Shown: positions 31,502 to 39,755 of the stretch, piece after piece
How positions within the stretch are numbered: the first letter of the stretch is position 1
Layout of the letters: each line of letters opens with the position of its first letter
Notes under the pieces: model-generated
Databases searched by the model: none
What the model saw: only the letters and a program-made list of their open reading frames with translations
What the model was told of the DNA's origin: nothing
Source: Sporosarcina sp. HYO08
Lineage (GTDB): Bacteria; Bacillota; Bacilli; Bacillales_A; Planococcaceae
Direction: 5' to 3'
Assembly: GCF_001563475.1 (NCBI RefSeq)
Contig: NZ_LPUT01000001.1
Location: 434,001 to 498,000 of the forward strand
DNA: 64,000 nt
Program-made: the position numbers and the translations under genes

Positions 31502-32641
31502 ATGAATTTCGATTTGACAGATGAGCAAGCGATGATTCAAAAAACGATCCGTGAATTTGCTAACGAAGTTGTTGCACCGGGTGCGATTGATCGGGATCGT
31601 TCAAAGGAATTTCCTGTAGATATTTTTAAGCAGCTCGCGGATCTGGGGATGATGGGGTTGCCGTTTCCTGAAAAGTATGGAGGTGCTGGGGCAGATACGA
31701 TTAGTTTCGCGATCGTCACCGAAGAGTTGAGCCGCGCTTGTGCATCGACTGGGATTACGTATTCTGCACATATTTCACTGGGGGGAGCACCGCTTCACTT
31801 GTTTGGAACCGAGGCGCAAAAAGAGCAGTACTTAACGCCGATCTGTACGGGGGAATCATTCGGGGCTTTTGGTTTGACGGAGGCAAATGCTGGTTCGGAC
31901 GCGGGGGGGACGCAGACGACAGCGAAGGAAGATGGAGACGAATATGTCATCAATGGTTCCAAAGTGTTCATAACGAATGCAAGTTACGCAAAACATTTAG
32001 CCATTACAGCCGTTACAGGCAATGAAAATGGGCAAAAAGAAATTAGCGCTATTATTGTGCCGACCGATGCAAAAGGATTTACGGTTCTAAATAATTATGA
32101 AAAAATGGGTTTGAATGCCTCCAATACGACGGAATTAGTGCTAGACCAAGTACGTGTCCCGAAAGAAAATTTGCTAGGAAAAAAAGGGCATGGTTTCCGA
32201 CAATTTCTCGTGACGCTTGACGGTGGCCGAATTGGGATTGCTGCCATGGCGGTTGGTATAGCGCAGGCGGCCTTTGAACGAGCGCTCAGTTACTCCAAGG
32301 AACGCAAGCAATTTGGCAAGACGTTGTCTGAATTTCAAATTACGCAATTTAAATTGGCTGATATGGCGTTGAAAATTGAGTTGGCACGAAATATGGTTTA
32401 CAAGGCGGCTTGGTTGAAAGATCAAGGGAGATCTTTTACAAAAGAAGCGTCGATGAGTAAATTATATGCATCTGAAATTGCAATGGAAGCAGCAGATCAA
32501 GCGATTCAAATTCACGGCGGATATGGCTATATGAAAGAATATGAAGTCGAACGATATTTACGGGATGCGAAACTATTGGAAATTGGTGAAGGGACTTCAG
32601 AAGTTCAACGAATGGTCATCGCAAGGCAAATTGGTTGTTAA
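31502..32641 (+). CDS. acyl-CoA dehydrogenase
   Basis: A 379-residue FAD-dependent acyl-CoA dehydrogenase of standard length, catalysing the first oxidation of fatty-acid or branched-chain acyl-CoA degradation. Conserved pieces are AFGLTEANAGSDAGGT (FAD binding), ALSYSKERKQFGK, the QIHGGYGYMKEYEVERYLRDAK block and LEIGEGTSEVQRMVI, which contains the expected catalytic glutamate. AAGGGGATG precedes the ATG. It is monocistronic, inserted between sigA and cccA compared with B. subtilis, and probably subject to carbon catabolite repression through the cre-like site. Chain-length preference cannot be read from sequence; short-chain or branched-chain is likely. Confidence 0.88.
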   Translation: MNFDLTDEQAMIQKTIREFANEVVAPGAIDRDRSKEFPVDIFKQLADLGMMGLPFPEKYGGAGADTISFAIVTEELSRACASTGITYSAHISLGGAPLHLFGTEAQKEQYLTPICTGESFGAFGLTEANAGSDAGGTQTTAKEDGDEYVINGSKVFITNASYAKHLAITAVTGNENGQKEISAIIVPTDAKGFTVLNNYEKMGLNASNTTELVLDQVRVPKENLLGKKGHGFRQFLVTLDGGRIGIAAMAVGIAQAAFERALSYSKERKQFGKTLSEFQITQFKLADMALKIELARNMVYKAAWLKDQGRSFTKEASMSKLYASEIAMEAADQAIQIHGGYGYMKEYEVERYLRDAKLLEIGEGTSEVQRMVIARQIGC

Positions 32642-32821
32642 GATCATAAAGTAGAAGAATTTGAAAAAAAGATATACGATCTTCATAGAAAATACACATT
32701 TACTCTGTATAATGTCGAAAAATTCAACAATAAACCTTTTAGTTTTCCGTTGAATACAGTACAATAATATTTGATAGCTGTATTACATACAGAATAGATG
32801 TTTACAAAGGGGGTTAATTCG

Positions 32822-33184
32822 ATGAAGAATCCTGTAGTACCTTTTATACTCATTTTTGCGCTTGGAATCGGCCTTATTTTCTACTTGTCCCTTTACGGAC
32901 TCGACATGAAAAAGGAAATTGCTGGTCCAGAAGAAGGTGCGCCAACTGAATCGACAGCAGAATTTGATGCTGAGGCAGTTGCTCAAGGTAAATGTATCGG
33001 GTGCCACGGTGGTGACCTAACTGGTGGTATGGGCGGCGCAGCTCCATCATTAGTTGGATTGTCAATGTCCAAAGATGAGATTAAAGACGTCATTAAAAAC
33101 GGTAAGGGTGCAATGCCGCCACAAGGGATCAGTGATGATGCCGAGTTAGATGCATTAGCAGATTATCTTTTATCACTTCAGTAA
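32822..33184 (+). CDS. cccA: membrane-anchored cytochrome c550
   Basis: A 120-residue cytochrome c with an N-terminal membrane anchor (VVPFILIFALGIGLIFYLSL, about 4-23) and one covalent heme site CIGCH (about 58-62), with the distal methionine in GAMPPQG. B. subtilis CccA carries electrons between the bc complex and cytochrome c oxidase. AAAGGGGG is about 8 nt upstream of the ATG. The upstream region contains the inverted pair AATACAG (32753) and CTGTATT (32778), of unknown meaning. The position after sigA is conserved in B. subtilis. Confidence 0.9.
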   Translation: MKNPVVPFILIFALGIGLIFYLSLYGLDMKKEIAGPEEGAPTESTAEFDAEAVAQGKCIGCHGGDLTGGMGGAAPSLVGLSMSKDEIKDVIKNGKGAMPPQGISDDAELDALADYLLSLQ

Positions 33185-33196
33185 TATGCAAGAATA

Positions 33197-33245
33197 AGAG
33201 CTGTCGGATGCGGATTTTTTTCCGTTATCTGATGGCTCTTTTTTA
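33197..33245 (+). terminator. terminator of cccA
   Basis: AGAGCTGTCGGAT pairs, with some G-U pairs, with ATCTGATGGCTCT; an inner CGGA/TCCG extends the stem, and a T-run follows. Confidence 0.75.
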
Positions 33246-33312
33246 TTGATGGAAAGAAAGATGCAAAACGCGTCTGTTTCTTATACAATATTCAAAGAAA
33301 GGCGGAGATTGT

Positions 33313-34011
33313 TTGAAAACAGAACGATTATCTGAGCGACTTCTTGCTGTCGCTTCATTCGTTGAACCAAATGCCGTGCTTGCAGACATTGGAAGCGATC
33401 ACGCATATTTACCAAGCTATCTGATCCGTTCAGGTAAAATACAAAAAGCGATTGCCGGTGAAGTCGTGAAAGGACCTTACGAAGCCGCCCTGCGTAATGT
33501 GACGAGAGAAGGGTTGGCAGATTCGATTGTTATTCGACTGGCGGATGGCTTAGCCGCAATTGAAGAAGGCGACCGTGTAGATACAGTCTCCATTGCGGGG
33601 ATGGGTGGAACGCTAATTGCTTCAATTCTCGAAAATGGCAAGCATCGTCTTCAACCTGTTAAGCGATTAATTACCCAACCGAATATTCATGCAAAAGCAA
33701 TTCGTGATTGGGCGGTGCAAAATGGATGGAAAATTATTGATGAAGTGATTTTAAAAGAAGATGAGAAAATCTATGAAATTGTCTGTTTAGAAAGAGGAAT
33801 GGAGACGTATAGCGAACTAGAGCGAATCGTAGGGCCATTTCTTTTGCAAGAAAAAACAGCTGTTTTTATCGAGAAATGGGAAAGGGAATTAGCAGAGTGG
33901 AAGCGTGTTTTGCGGTCATTAGAACAAGCGCAGCAATCCGAGGAAATATTGCAGAAGAAAGCCCAGCTTGAAAGACAAATTCATTTAGTAGAGAAGGTGT
34001 TGTCGGCTTGA
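33313..34011 (+). CDS. trmK: tRNA (adenine(22)-N(1))-methyltransferase TrmK
   Basis: A 232-residue SAM-dependent methyltransferase (YqfN) forming m1A22 in tRNA. The SAM site VLADIGSDHAYLPSYL is at about 21-36, and AGMGGTLIASIL and ITQPNI (catalytic motif region) follow; the C-terminal third is a coiled coil. The start is TTG at 33313, preceded by AAAGGCGGAG. The stop overlaps the TTG start of the next gene (TTGA), so the pair is probably translationally coupled, as yqfN-yqfO. Confidence 0.93.
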   Translation: MKTERLSERLLAVASFVEPNAVLADIGSDHAYLPSYLIRSGKIQKAIAGEVVKGPYEAALRNVTREGLADSIVIRLADGLAAIEEGDRVDTVSIAGMGGTLIASILENGKHRLQPVKRLITQPNIHAKAIRDWAVQNGWKIIDEVILKEDEKIYEIVCLERGMETYSELERIVGPFLLQEKTAVFIEKWERELAEWKRVLRSLEQAQQSEEILQKKAQLERQIHLVEKVLSA

Positions 34012-35126
34012 AAAAAGTAAATGGTCATGAAATCATTACATTGTTTGAAAAGTGGTCGCCAAAGCGTTTCGCGATGGAAGGGGATCCAGTCGGTTTACAT
34101 ATTGGTCAATTAAATCGCCCGGTGGAAAAAGTGCTTGTCACGTTAGATGTCAATGAAGCGGTTGTCGATGAGGCGATCGAAAAAGGTGCTGCATTAATAA
34201 TTGCACATCATCCACCCATTTTCAGACCGTTAAAGGCAGTATTAACAGATACAACGCAAGGACGGATGATCGAAAAATGTATTAAAAACGATATTTCCGT
34301 TTATGCGGCACATACGAATTTAGATGTTGCACCGGGCGGCGTCAATGATATGCTGGCGTCCAAACTAGGGCTCCTGCAAACAGAAGTGTTATCCCCAACG
34401 TTGTCCGATCCGCTTTATAAGTTGGTCGTTTTTAGTCCAGTGACACATGCGGAAGATGTTAGGCAAGCTCTTGCGAAAGCCGGAGCGGGTGCTATTGGCG
34501 ATTATGAAGGGTGCAGCTTTAGTTCAACCGGCACTGGCCGATTTACGCCTTCCGCCGGCGCTGATCCGTTCATTGGAGGAGTAGGGCGCGGTGAGGAAGT
34601 GGAAGAGGAACGTATTGAAGTGGTGCTTCCGGGTCCGCTTCGCAGTAAAGTACTAAAAGCGATGCATCAAGCGCATCCTTATGAAGAAGTTGCGTACGAT
34701 TTTTTCATGCTCGATCAACGGACAGAAGCATTAGGGCTCGGCCGTATCGGGACGCTTGAAAAAGAAATGACATTGAAGCAATTTGCGGAACATGTAAAGC
34801 AGATCTTCGGCGTACCGGCAGCCCGTTTTGTCGGCGATGCTCATTCAATAATCCGAAAAGTCGCGGTGCTTGGCGGTGACGGCAATAAATATATCGGTGC
34901 TGCCAAAAGGAGCGGTGCAGATGTCCTTGTGACAGGGGATTTGTATTATCATGTGGCGCACGATGCAGAGGCGATGGGTCTCTCAGTTGTAGATCCTGGA
35001 CATAATATCGAGAAAGTGATGATTGAAGGGGTTGCTGACTACATGCAAGGGGCATGTGCCGAGGCGAAATACGATGTGGAATTTATCCGGTCTGAAGTCA
35101 TTACGGAGCCTTTTCAGTTCATCTAA
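34008..35126 (+). CDS. yqfO: Nif3-like dinuclear metal centre protein (YqfO)
   Basis: A 372-residue NIF3/DUF34 family protein. The two NIF3 halves contain IIAHHPPIF and HTNLDVAPGGVND (metal-binding histidines and aspartate) and the C-terminal VTGDLYYHVAHDA and DPGHNIEK. A PII/CutA-like domain (about 130-250) is inserted in the middle, as in B. cereus YqfO. A GTP cyclohydrolase-like role has been proposed for relatives, but no function is settled. The start is TTG overlapping trmK. It ends at a bidirectional terminator facing ispH. Confidence 0.9.
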   Translation: MKKVNGHEIITLFEKWSPKRFAMEGDPVGLHIGQLNRPVEKVLVTLDVNEAVVDEAIEKGAALIIAHHPPIFRPLKAVLTDTTQGRMIEKCIKNDISVYAAHTNLDVAPGGVNDMLASKLGLLQTEVLSPTLSDPLYKLVVFSPVTHAEDVRQALAKAGAGAIGDYEGCSFSSTGTGRFTPSAGADPFIGGVGRGEEVEEERIEVVLPGPLRSKVLKAMHQAHPYEEVAYDFFMLDQRTEALGLGRIGTLEKEMTLKQFAEHVKQIFGVPAARFVGDAHSIIRKVAVLGGDGNKYIGAAKRSGADVLVTGDLYYHVAHDAEAMGLSVVDPGHNIEKVMIEGVADYMQGACAEAKYDVEFIRSEVITEPFQFI

Positions 35127-35135
35127 TTGACGAAC

Positions 35136-35170
35136 AAAAAACCGGATCCTATTTATTTGGATCCGGTTTT
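35136..35170. terminator. bidirectional terminator between yqfO and ispH
   Basis: AAAACCGGATCC and GGATCCGGTTTT form a perfect stem with an AT-rich loop and A/T runs on both sides. Confidence 0.9.
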
Positions 35171-35175
35171 GATGG

Positions 35176-36153
35176 TTATTTTGTCGTGTACGGTTCAATT
35201 CGTTCAACAGGTGTCGGGTTTTTGATCTTCGGCAAGATGCGATTCAATTCGAATTTCCGTTCTGGATGATGCGTTTCGGGATCGTTCGGATCGAATTTTT
35301 CCAGGAAGTTCATCACTTCACGGACAACAAGTGTCGGTGTAGAAGCACCGGCTGTAACGGCGACGGTTTTAATGCCATCTAGCCAGTTAATATCCAATTC
35401 CGAGACGTCTGAAATACGATAGGCAGGCGTATTCGCGATTTCTACGGATACTTGTGCCAAGCGATTGGAGTTATTGCTTTTCGGATCGCCGACAACGATG
35501 AGGAGATCTGCTTCTCCAGCTTGCTCCGCGACGGCTTCTTGTCTTGTTTGTGTCGCCATACAAATTTCTTTTTCGGCTTGAATATGCGGATATTTCTCTT
35601 TCAACGCTTCCATAATATGCTGGACGTCCCATTGACTCATCGTCGTCTGGTTGGTCACGAGCAGCTTGTCATTTTCGACGTGGAGATTTTCCAAGTCTTC
35701 CAATGTTTCCACAAGGTGCACAGCGTGAGGTGCAACGCCAATGGCACCTTCTGGCTCGGGATGATATCTTTTCCCTACGTAAATAATATCATAGCCTTCA
35801 GAAACCTTATCACGAATCAGATCATGTGTGTTCGTAACGTCTGGACAAGTGGCATCGATTGACACGAGACCTTTTCTTTTCGCTAATTCACGCACTTCAG
35901 GTGATACACCGTGGGCAGTGAAAATAACCGTTCCCTGATCAACTTTTTCTAAAATTTCTAAGCGGTTTTTCCCGTCTAGTGTAATAATGCCGTCTTCTTC
36001 AAATGCGTCCGTTACATGCTGATTGTGGACGATCATTCCCAATATATAAATGGGTCTCGGCAACGTTTTGTCGAGCGCCGCATTCCGTGCGATAACCATT
36101 GCATCGACAACCCCGTAGCAGTAGCCTCTAGGGGTAATCTTCAAAACTTTCAT
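35176..36153 (-). CDS. ispH: 4-hydroxy-3-methylbut-2-enyl diphosphate reductase
   Basis: A 325-residue IspH (LytB), the last enzyme of the MEP pathway, making IPP and DMAPP. The three cluster-binding cysteines are seen in RGYCYGV (C12), DATCPDV and [11 protein letters not shown], with [11 protein letters not shown] and the catalytic HNQHV block. An SD-like GAGTGAG precedes the minus-strand ATG. ispG lies about 6 kb away on the same strand. The gene is transcribed alone toward the shared terminator. Confidence 0.96.
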   Translation of the reverse strand: MKVLKITPRGYCYGVVDAMVIARNAALDKTLPRPIYILGMIVHNQHVTDAFEEDGIITLDGKNRLEILEKVDQGTVIFTAHGVSPEVRELAKRKGLVSIDATCPDVTNTHDLIRDKVSEGYDIIYVGKRYHPEPEGAIGVAPHAVHLVETLEDLENLHVENDKLLVTNQTTMSQWDVQHIMEALKEKYPHIQAEKEICMATQTRQEAVAEQAGEADLLIVVGDPKSNNSNRLAQVSVEIANTPAYRISDVSELDINWLDGIKTVAVTAGASTPTLVVREVMNFLEKFDPNDPETHHPERKFELNRILPKIKNPTPVERIEPYTTK

Positions 36154-36228
36154 TTATCTCACTCCTCTATAGGACTCTAGCATCCATTATAGCGGAGTGA
36201 GGGAATTTGGTAAACTTATCAACTAGCA

Positions 36229-36690
36229 TTACCCATTTGGCGGTTGAAAGACACGGGGAATGGAATTGCCTGCGGCTCCAGCTGAGGCGGCGGATGCAGC
36301 TGCGCTAGCTGCCCCTTCAGTAGGTAAAGATGCAAAGCCTTTGTAAAGCTTCCACATGGCAGGTAAATTTTGAACCATCGGCGCAAATTGTTGCACAACT
36401 GGCGCAAACTGCTGGGCTGTGTTCAAAAAATTATTTGCCGTTTGCATATAGGCCTCGAGACGGGAGCCTTGCGCTTGCTCTTGGCCGCCAGCCATCTGCC
36501 CATTAGCCATCTGCCCTCCGGCCATCTGCTGCCCCCCGTATCCATTATTCATTGCCCCGTGTTGAAATGGTGGTTGAGGCATTTGCATAGGATCCATTTG
36601 CGAAGGCATGCCAAAGCCCGGATGGTTCATGGCAGTAGGATATTGTGGTTGATGTTGTTGCGCGAATGGATAAAAGGATTCGTACCTCAT
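36229..36690 (-). CDS. vrrA: VrrA/YqfQ-like spore coat-associated protein
   Basis: A 153-residue protein whose N-terminal half is rich in Gln, Pro, Met and Gly and whose C-terminal half contains a hydrophobic-amphipathic region (QFAPVVQQFAPMVQNLPAMW). It corresponds by position and composition to B. subtilis YqfQ and the B. anthracis VrrA protein, members of a spore coat family. A short repeat tract (QQMAGGQMANGQMAGGQ, about 53-69) resembles the variable repeat known in vrrA. AAAGGAGATC precedes the ATG. It lies between ispH and cshB. Function is inferred from the family only. Confidence 0.75.
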   Translation of the reverse strand: MRYESFYPFAQQHQPQYPTAMNHPGFGMPSQMDPMQMPQPPFQHGAMNNGYGGQQMAGGQMANGQMAGGQEQAQGSRLEAYMQTANNFLNTAQQFAPVVQQFAPMVQNLPAMWKLYKGFASLPTEGAASAAASAASAGAAGNSIPRVFQPPNG

Positions 36691-36801
36691 GATGATCTCC
36701 TTTCGTTCATTGAAAATGGACGTTCACATAATATCCTATGCTAAAAATTCCTCTGATGGCACCATTCCGTGCTACAATAAGTTCAGGTTAGGAGGACGAT
36801 T

Positions 36802-38097
36802 ATGTCTAAATATACAGACTATCAATTTAAACCGTTTCTTCGTGAGGCGATTCAAAAACTTGGGTTCGAAAGCCCGACACCTATTCAAAAAGAAATGATT
36901 CCACTGATGTTGAAGGGAACGAGTGCCATTGGTCAGGCACATACAGGAACTGGGAAATCGCATAGTTTTCTCATCCCTGCTGTTGAAAAAATCGATGAAC
37001 AGGCAGATGAGTTGCAAGTGGTTATTACAGCTCCGACAAGAGAGCTAGCAACCCAGTTATACAATGAGCTCTTAAAATTGATCGATGAAACAGAAATCCG
37101 ATGCGCTCTTTTAATTGGTGGAACGGATAAGCAACGTTCGATTGGAAAGTTAAAATTAGCGCCTCAAATCATTGTGGGAACGCCAGGACGTATTAATGAT
37201 TTAGCAAAAGAAGGTGCACTTGCTATTCATACGGCCAAGGTTTTGGTCATTGATGAAGCCGATCTCGCATTTGATATGGGCTTTGTCGAAGATATCGATC
37301 AGTTTGCCGCTAAAATGCCGTCAGAATTAGAAATGTATGTATTTTCAGCGACAATCCCTGAGAAGCTAAAGCCATTTTTGACAAAGTATATGGAATCACC
37401 CGTTCATATTCAAATAGGGGAACAAAAGCCCCTCACTGAAGGGATGCATTACGCCCTTGTGCCAGTGCGTAGTATGAATCGAAAGAAAAAGTTGCTTACC
37501 GTAATGGAAGCGATCAATCCTTATTTGGCAATCATCTTTATGAACACGCGCCAAAATGCAGAAGAACTCGCTTCGTATCTTGCTGATAATGGAATCAAAG
37601 CAGGACGCATTCACGGCGATCTAACGCCGCGGGAGCGCACGCGCATGATGAAGCAAATTCGTGATCTAGAGTATCAATATATCGTCGCAACGGATTTAGC
37701 GGCGCGAGGAATTGATATTCCAGGCGTGAGCCATGTCATTAACTTTGAACTGCCAGACGATCTAGAATTTTTCATCCACCGCGTAGGGAGAACAGCGCGG
37801 GCTGGAATGGAAGGAACGGCTATTACACTTTATGAGCCTTCTGAAGATGATAAGATCGTAAGAATTGAGAAATTGGGCATTCCATTCGTTCACGAAGATG
37901 TGAAAAACGGTGAGTGGATCGAAATGAAAGAACGCCACGCTCGTAAAAAACGCGTTGAACAAGATGATGAAATTGTTCAAAAAGCGCGCTCGTTCGTTAG
38001 AAAGCCTTCGAAAGTCAAGCCAGGTTATAAAAAGAAAATGGCGCAACAAGTCGATCAGTTTAAAAAGCGGGAAAGGAGATTGAAACGAAAAAAATGA
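36802..38097 (+). CDS. cshB: DEAD-box RNA helicase CshB
   Basis: A 431-residue DEAD-box helicase (YqfR). Visible motifs are the Q motif with [18 protein letters not shown] (I), PTRELA (Ia), TPGR (Ib), [13 protein letters not shown] (II), SAT (III), [16 protein letters not shown] (V) and [10 protein letters not shown] (VI); the C-terminal tail is basic. CshB helps RNA metabolism and cold adaptation. GGAGGACG precedes the ATG. Its stop overlaps the nfo start (ATGA). Confidence 0.95.
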   Translation: MSKYTDYQFKPFLREAIQKLGFESPTPIQKEMIPLMLKGTSAIGQAHTGTGKSHSFLIPAVEKIDEQADELQVVITAPTRELATQLYNELLKLIDETEIRCALLIGGTDKQRSIGKLKLAPQIIVGTPGRINDLAKEGALAIHTAKVLVIDEADLAFDMGFVEDIDQFAAKMPSELEMYVFSATIPEKLKPFLTKYMESPVHIQIGEQKPLTEGMHYALVPVRSMNRKKKLLTVMEAINPYLAIIFMNTRQNAEELASYLADNGIKAGRIHGDLTPRERTRMMKQIRDLEYQYIVATDLAARGIDIPGVSHVINFELPDDLEFFIHRVGRTARAGMEGTAITLYEPSEDDKIVRIEKLGIPFVHEDVKNGEWIEMKERHARKKRVEQDDEIVQKARSFVRKPSKVKPGYKKKMAQQVDQFKKRERRLKRKK

Positions 38098-38996
38098 GTG
38101 AAAAACCATTATTGCTTGGATCCCACGTATCCATGAGCGGCAAAAAAATGCTGCTTGGTTCAAGTGAGGAAGCTTCTGCATACGGCGCAACAACCTTTAT
38201 GATTTATACAGGAGCGCCCCAAAATACGCGAAGAAGACCGATAGAAGAGTTAAATATCGATGCAGGACAAATGCATATGAAGGAAAATGGCCTTTCCAAT
38301 ATCGTTGTCCATGCACCGTATATTATAAATATCGCAAATACAATTAAGCCGGAAACATTCGAACTTGGGGTGAATTTCCTGCAAAAAGAAATCGAACGAA
38401 CTGCCGCCCTAGGTGCAGACCAAATTGTACTGCATCCAGGTGCGCATGTCGGCGGCGGTGTTGATAAAGGAATTGCGAAAATCGTTGAAGGGCTGAACGA
38501 AGTATTGTCGCAAGATGCAAATGTTCGAATTGCTTTAGAAACGATGGCCGGAAAAGGAACGGAATGCGGTCGCAGTTTCGATGAGATTGCAAAAATCATT
38601 GACGGTGTCACGCATAATGAGCGCTTATCCGTTTGTTTTGACACGTGTCACGTACATGACGCGGGGTACGACATTGTGAATGATTTTGATGGCGTGTTAA
38701 ACGAGTTTGACAAATTGATTGGGAAGGATCGGATTTCAGTCCTTCACATTAATGACAGTAAAAACGAGCGTGGTGCGGGGAAAGACCGCCACGAAAATAT
38801 CGGATTCGGTCATATCGGCTTTGATCCGTTGGCGTATATTGTGCACCATCCAGAATTTGAAGACATCCCTAAAATTTTAGAAACACCATTTGTCGGAGAT
38901 GACCCGAAAAATAAAAAAGCCCCATACAAATTCGAAATTGAAATGTTTAAGGCGAAAGAATTTCAACCAGACATGGTGGAACGATTGAAAGTTTAA
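38094..38996 (+). CDS. nfo: endonuclease IV
   Basis: A 300-residue AP endonuclease with a TIM-barrel fold binding three zinc ions. [49 protein letters not shown] and [20 protein letters not shown] are diagnostic. It incises abasic sites in base-excision repair and, in Bacillus, protects spore DNA. Translation is coupled to cshB by a 4-nt overlap, with GAAAGGAGA upstream of the start. Confidence 0.97.
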   Translation: MSEKPLLLGSHVSMSGKKMLLGSSEEASAYGATTFMIYTGAPQNTRRRPIEELNIDAGQMHMKENGLSNIVVHAPYIINIANTIKPETFELGVNFLQKEIERTAALGADQIVLHPGAHVGGGVDKGIAKIVEGLNEVLSQDANVRIALETMAGKGTECGRSFDEIAKIIDGVTHNERLSVCFDTCHVHDAGYDIVNDFDGVLNEFDKLIGKDRISVLHINDSKNERGAGKDRHENIGFGHIGFDPLAYIVHHPEFEDIPKILETPFVGDDPKNKKAPYKFEIEMFKAKEFQPDMVERLKV

Positions 38997-38999
38997 AGG

Positions 39000-39034
39000 G
39001 AAACGACCCGTCTGTTGCGGACGGGTTGTTTCAT
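39000..39034. terminator. bidirectional terminator between nfo and yqfT
   Basis: GAAACGACCCGTC pairs with GGACGGGTTGTTTC around a short loop. Confidence 0.82.
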
Positions 39035-39291
39035 CGCTTTTTGAAGTCATAGTATTCCTTTAGCAGTCGATTTGTTTTTTCCGCACCGATGATGTTTTTC
39101 ACTTTTTGAATGAATGCATCTGGAATCCCGCTAAACAGCCAATGGAATGAGATTTCATTTAACAGGGGACGCAGCGCACGGATTTCCTGTTTAGAAAAAT
39201 CCATTCCGTACTGAGCGGCAAGCGCTTGGGCTTCCTCATCGCTTTTCATCTTTACCTCATTGAGCAATTGAATTAAATCCACTTCTGTCAC
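39031..39291 (-). CDS. yqfT: DUF2624 family protein (YqfT)
   Basis: An 86-residue soluble helical protein matching the position and size of B. subtilis YqfT (DUF2624). The C-terminal FSGIPDAFIQKVKNIIG and LLKEYYDFKKR are the most distinctive parts. It has a good SD (AAAAAGGAGTG) on the minus strand. No function is known. It stands alone, convergent with nfo. Confidence 0.8.
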   Translation of the reverse strand: MTEVDLIQLLNEVKMKSDEEAQALAAQYGMDFSKQEIRALRPLLNEISFHWLFSGIPDAFIQKVKNIIGAEKTNRLLKEYYDFKKR

Positions 39292-39362
39292 TCCTTTTTA
39301 ATAAAATAGAATTTAGGACAAAACTCTACTATGAATCGCAAAAAACCTCATGAACTACTAAT

Positions 39363-39540
39363 CAATTACGCCAAGGCGTAATTGCGTCGGGATTTTGAAT
39401 TGTGCCCGCAGGATGCGGGTATGCAGTCGTTGGGGCCGGCACGATGCCGGTCATGCGGTCGTGGCGACAGGATGTCGCGTACTTAGACCGCCTTCCTTAA
39501 CCCCTTTCAAAATCCCTGACATCCGCCCGAGGCTTAACTT
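39363..39540 (-). ncRNA. Bacillaceae-1-like RNA element, copy 1
   Basis: Read on the minus strand, this element has three 15-nt micro-hairpins with 5-bp stems and loops ATCCT (plus 39464-39478), ATCGT (39436-39450) and ATCCT (39405-39419). The first is enclosed by GCGGTC/GACCGC (plus 39486-39491 and 39455-39460). A long-range helix GGGATTTTGAA/TTCAAAATCCC closes the element, and a perfect 10-bp palindrome CAATTACGCC/GGCGTAATTG lies at 39363-39384. Two RUCCU loops are what I recall as the hallmark of the Bacillaceae-1 RNA motif; the third hairpin is extra. It lies in the gene-free stretch 39292-39755. Confidence 0.75.
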
Positions 39541-39541
39541 G

Positions 39542-39571
39542 AATCAGCAGGGGTTTGGACTCCCCCTGATT
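39542..39571. repeat. hairpin next to RNA element copy 1
   Basis: AATCAGCAGGGG pairs imperfectly with CCCCCTGATTT. A counterpart stem (47686-47730) stands at the same place relative to the second RNA element, so it may be part of the same repeat unit. Confidence 0.5.
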
Positions 39572-39584
39572 TAAAGGAATTTTG

Positions 39585-39626
39585 GCATTCATCCCACCAC
39601 TTATCGAAGTGGGGGATGAATGCTGA
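39585..39626. repeat. strong palindrome, possible IS200/IS605 end remnant
   Basis: GCATTCATCCC then ACCACTT pairs with AAGTGG then GGGATGAATGC in a stem of about 17 bp with a tetraloop. The preceding ATTTAAAGGAATTTTGG plus this hairpin resembles, from memory, the 3' ends of IS200/IS605-family elements. No transposase or tnpB remnant is present, so this is tentative. Confidence 0.35.
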
Positions 39627-39650
39627 ATCAAGCTAATCAAAATTGTTTTG

Positions 39651-39679
39651 TTGAGTCTTTTCCCATTTTCCTTTATAAT
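39651..39679 (+). promoter_or_regulatory. sigma-A promoter of znuC-znuB-zur
   Basis: TTGAGT at 39651-39656 and a perfect TATAAT at 39674-39679 have a 17-bp spacer. Confidence 0.8.
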
Positions 39680-39690
39680 ATTTCGAGCAT

Positions 39691-39707
39691 GGAATCGTAA
39701 TGATTCC
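39691..39707 (+). promoter_or_regulatory. putative Zur box
   Basis: GGAATC, five bases (GTAAT), GATTCC is a perfect inverted repeat, 11 bp after the -10 box. The core AATCGTAATGATT matches most of the Bacillus Zur consensus TCGTAATNATTACGA on its left half. Binding here would block transcription when zinc is sufficient. Confidence 0.65.
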
Positions 39708-39755
39708 TATTTAAAAGAGCTCATTTCATTAAGAAATTGAGTGGAGGGGATTATG

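Noticed and set aside
32753-32784. Inverted repeat AATACAG/CTGTATT upstream of cccA
   Set aside because: Seven-base arms 18 bp apart in an AT-rich region occur easily by chance and match no operator I know.
36370-36744. 124-codon plus-strand frame opposite vrrA
   Set aside because: It arises from the repetitive Gln/Gly/Met codons on the other strand; it has no SD and the minus-strand protein has a strong SD and family support.
39405-39478. Regular 28-31 nt spacing of short palindromes, reminiscent of a CRISPR array
   Set aside because: The units are only 15-nt hairpins with different stem sequences, there are two or three per locus, and no cas genes are near; the covarying RNA explanation fits better.
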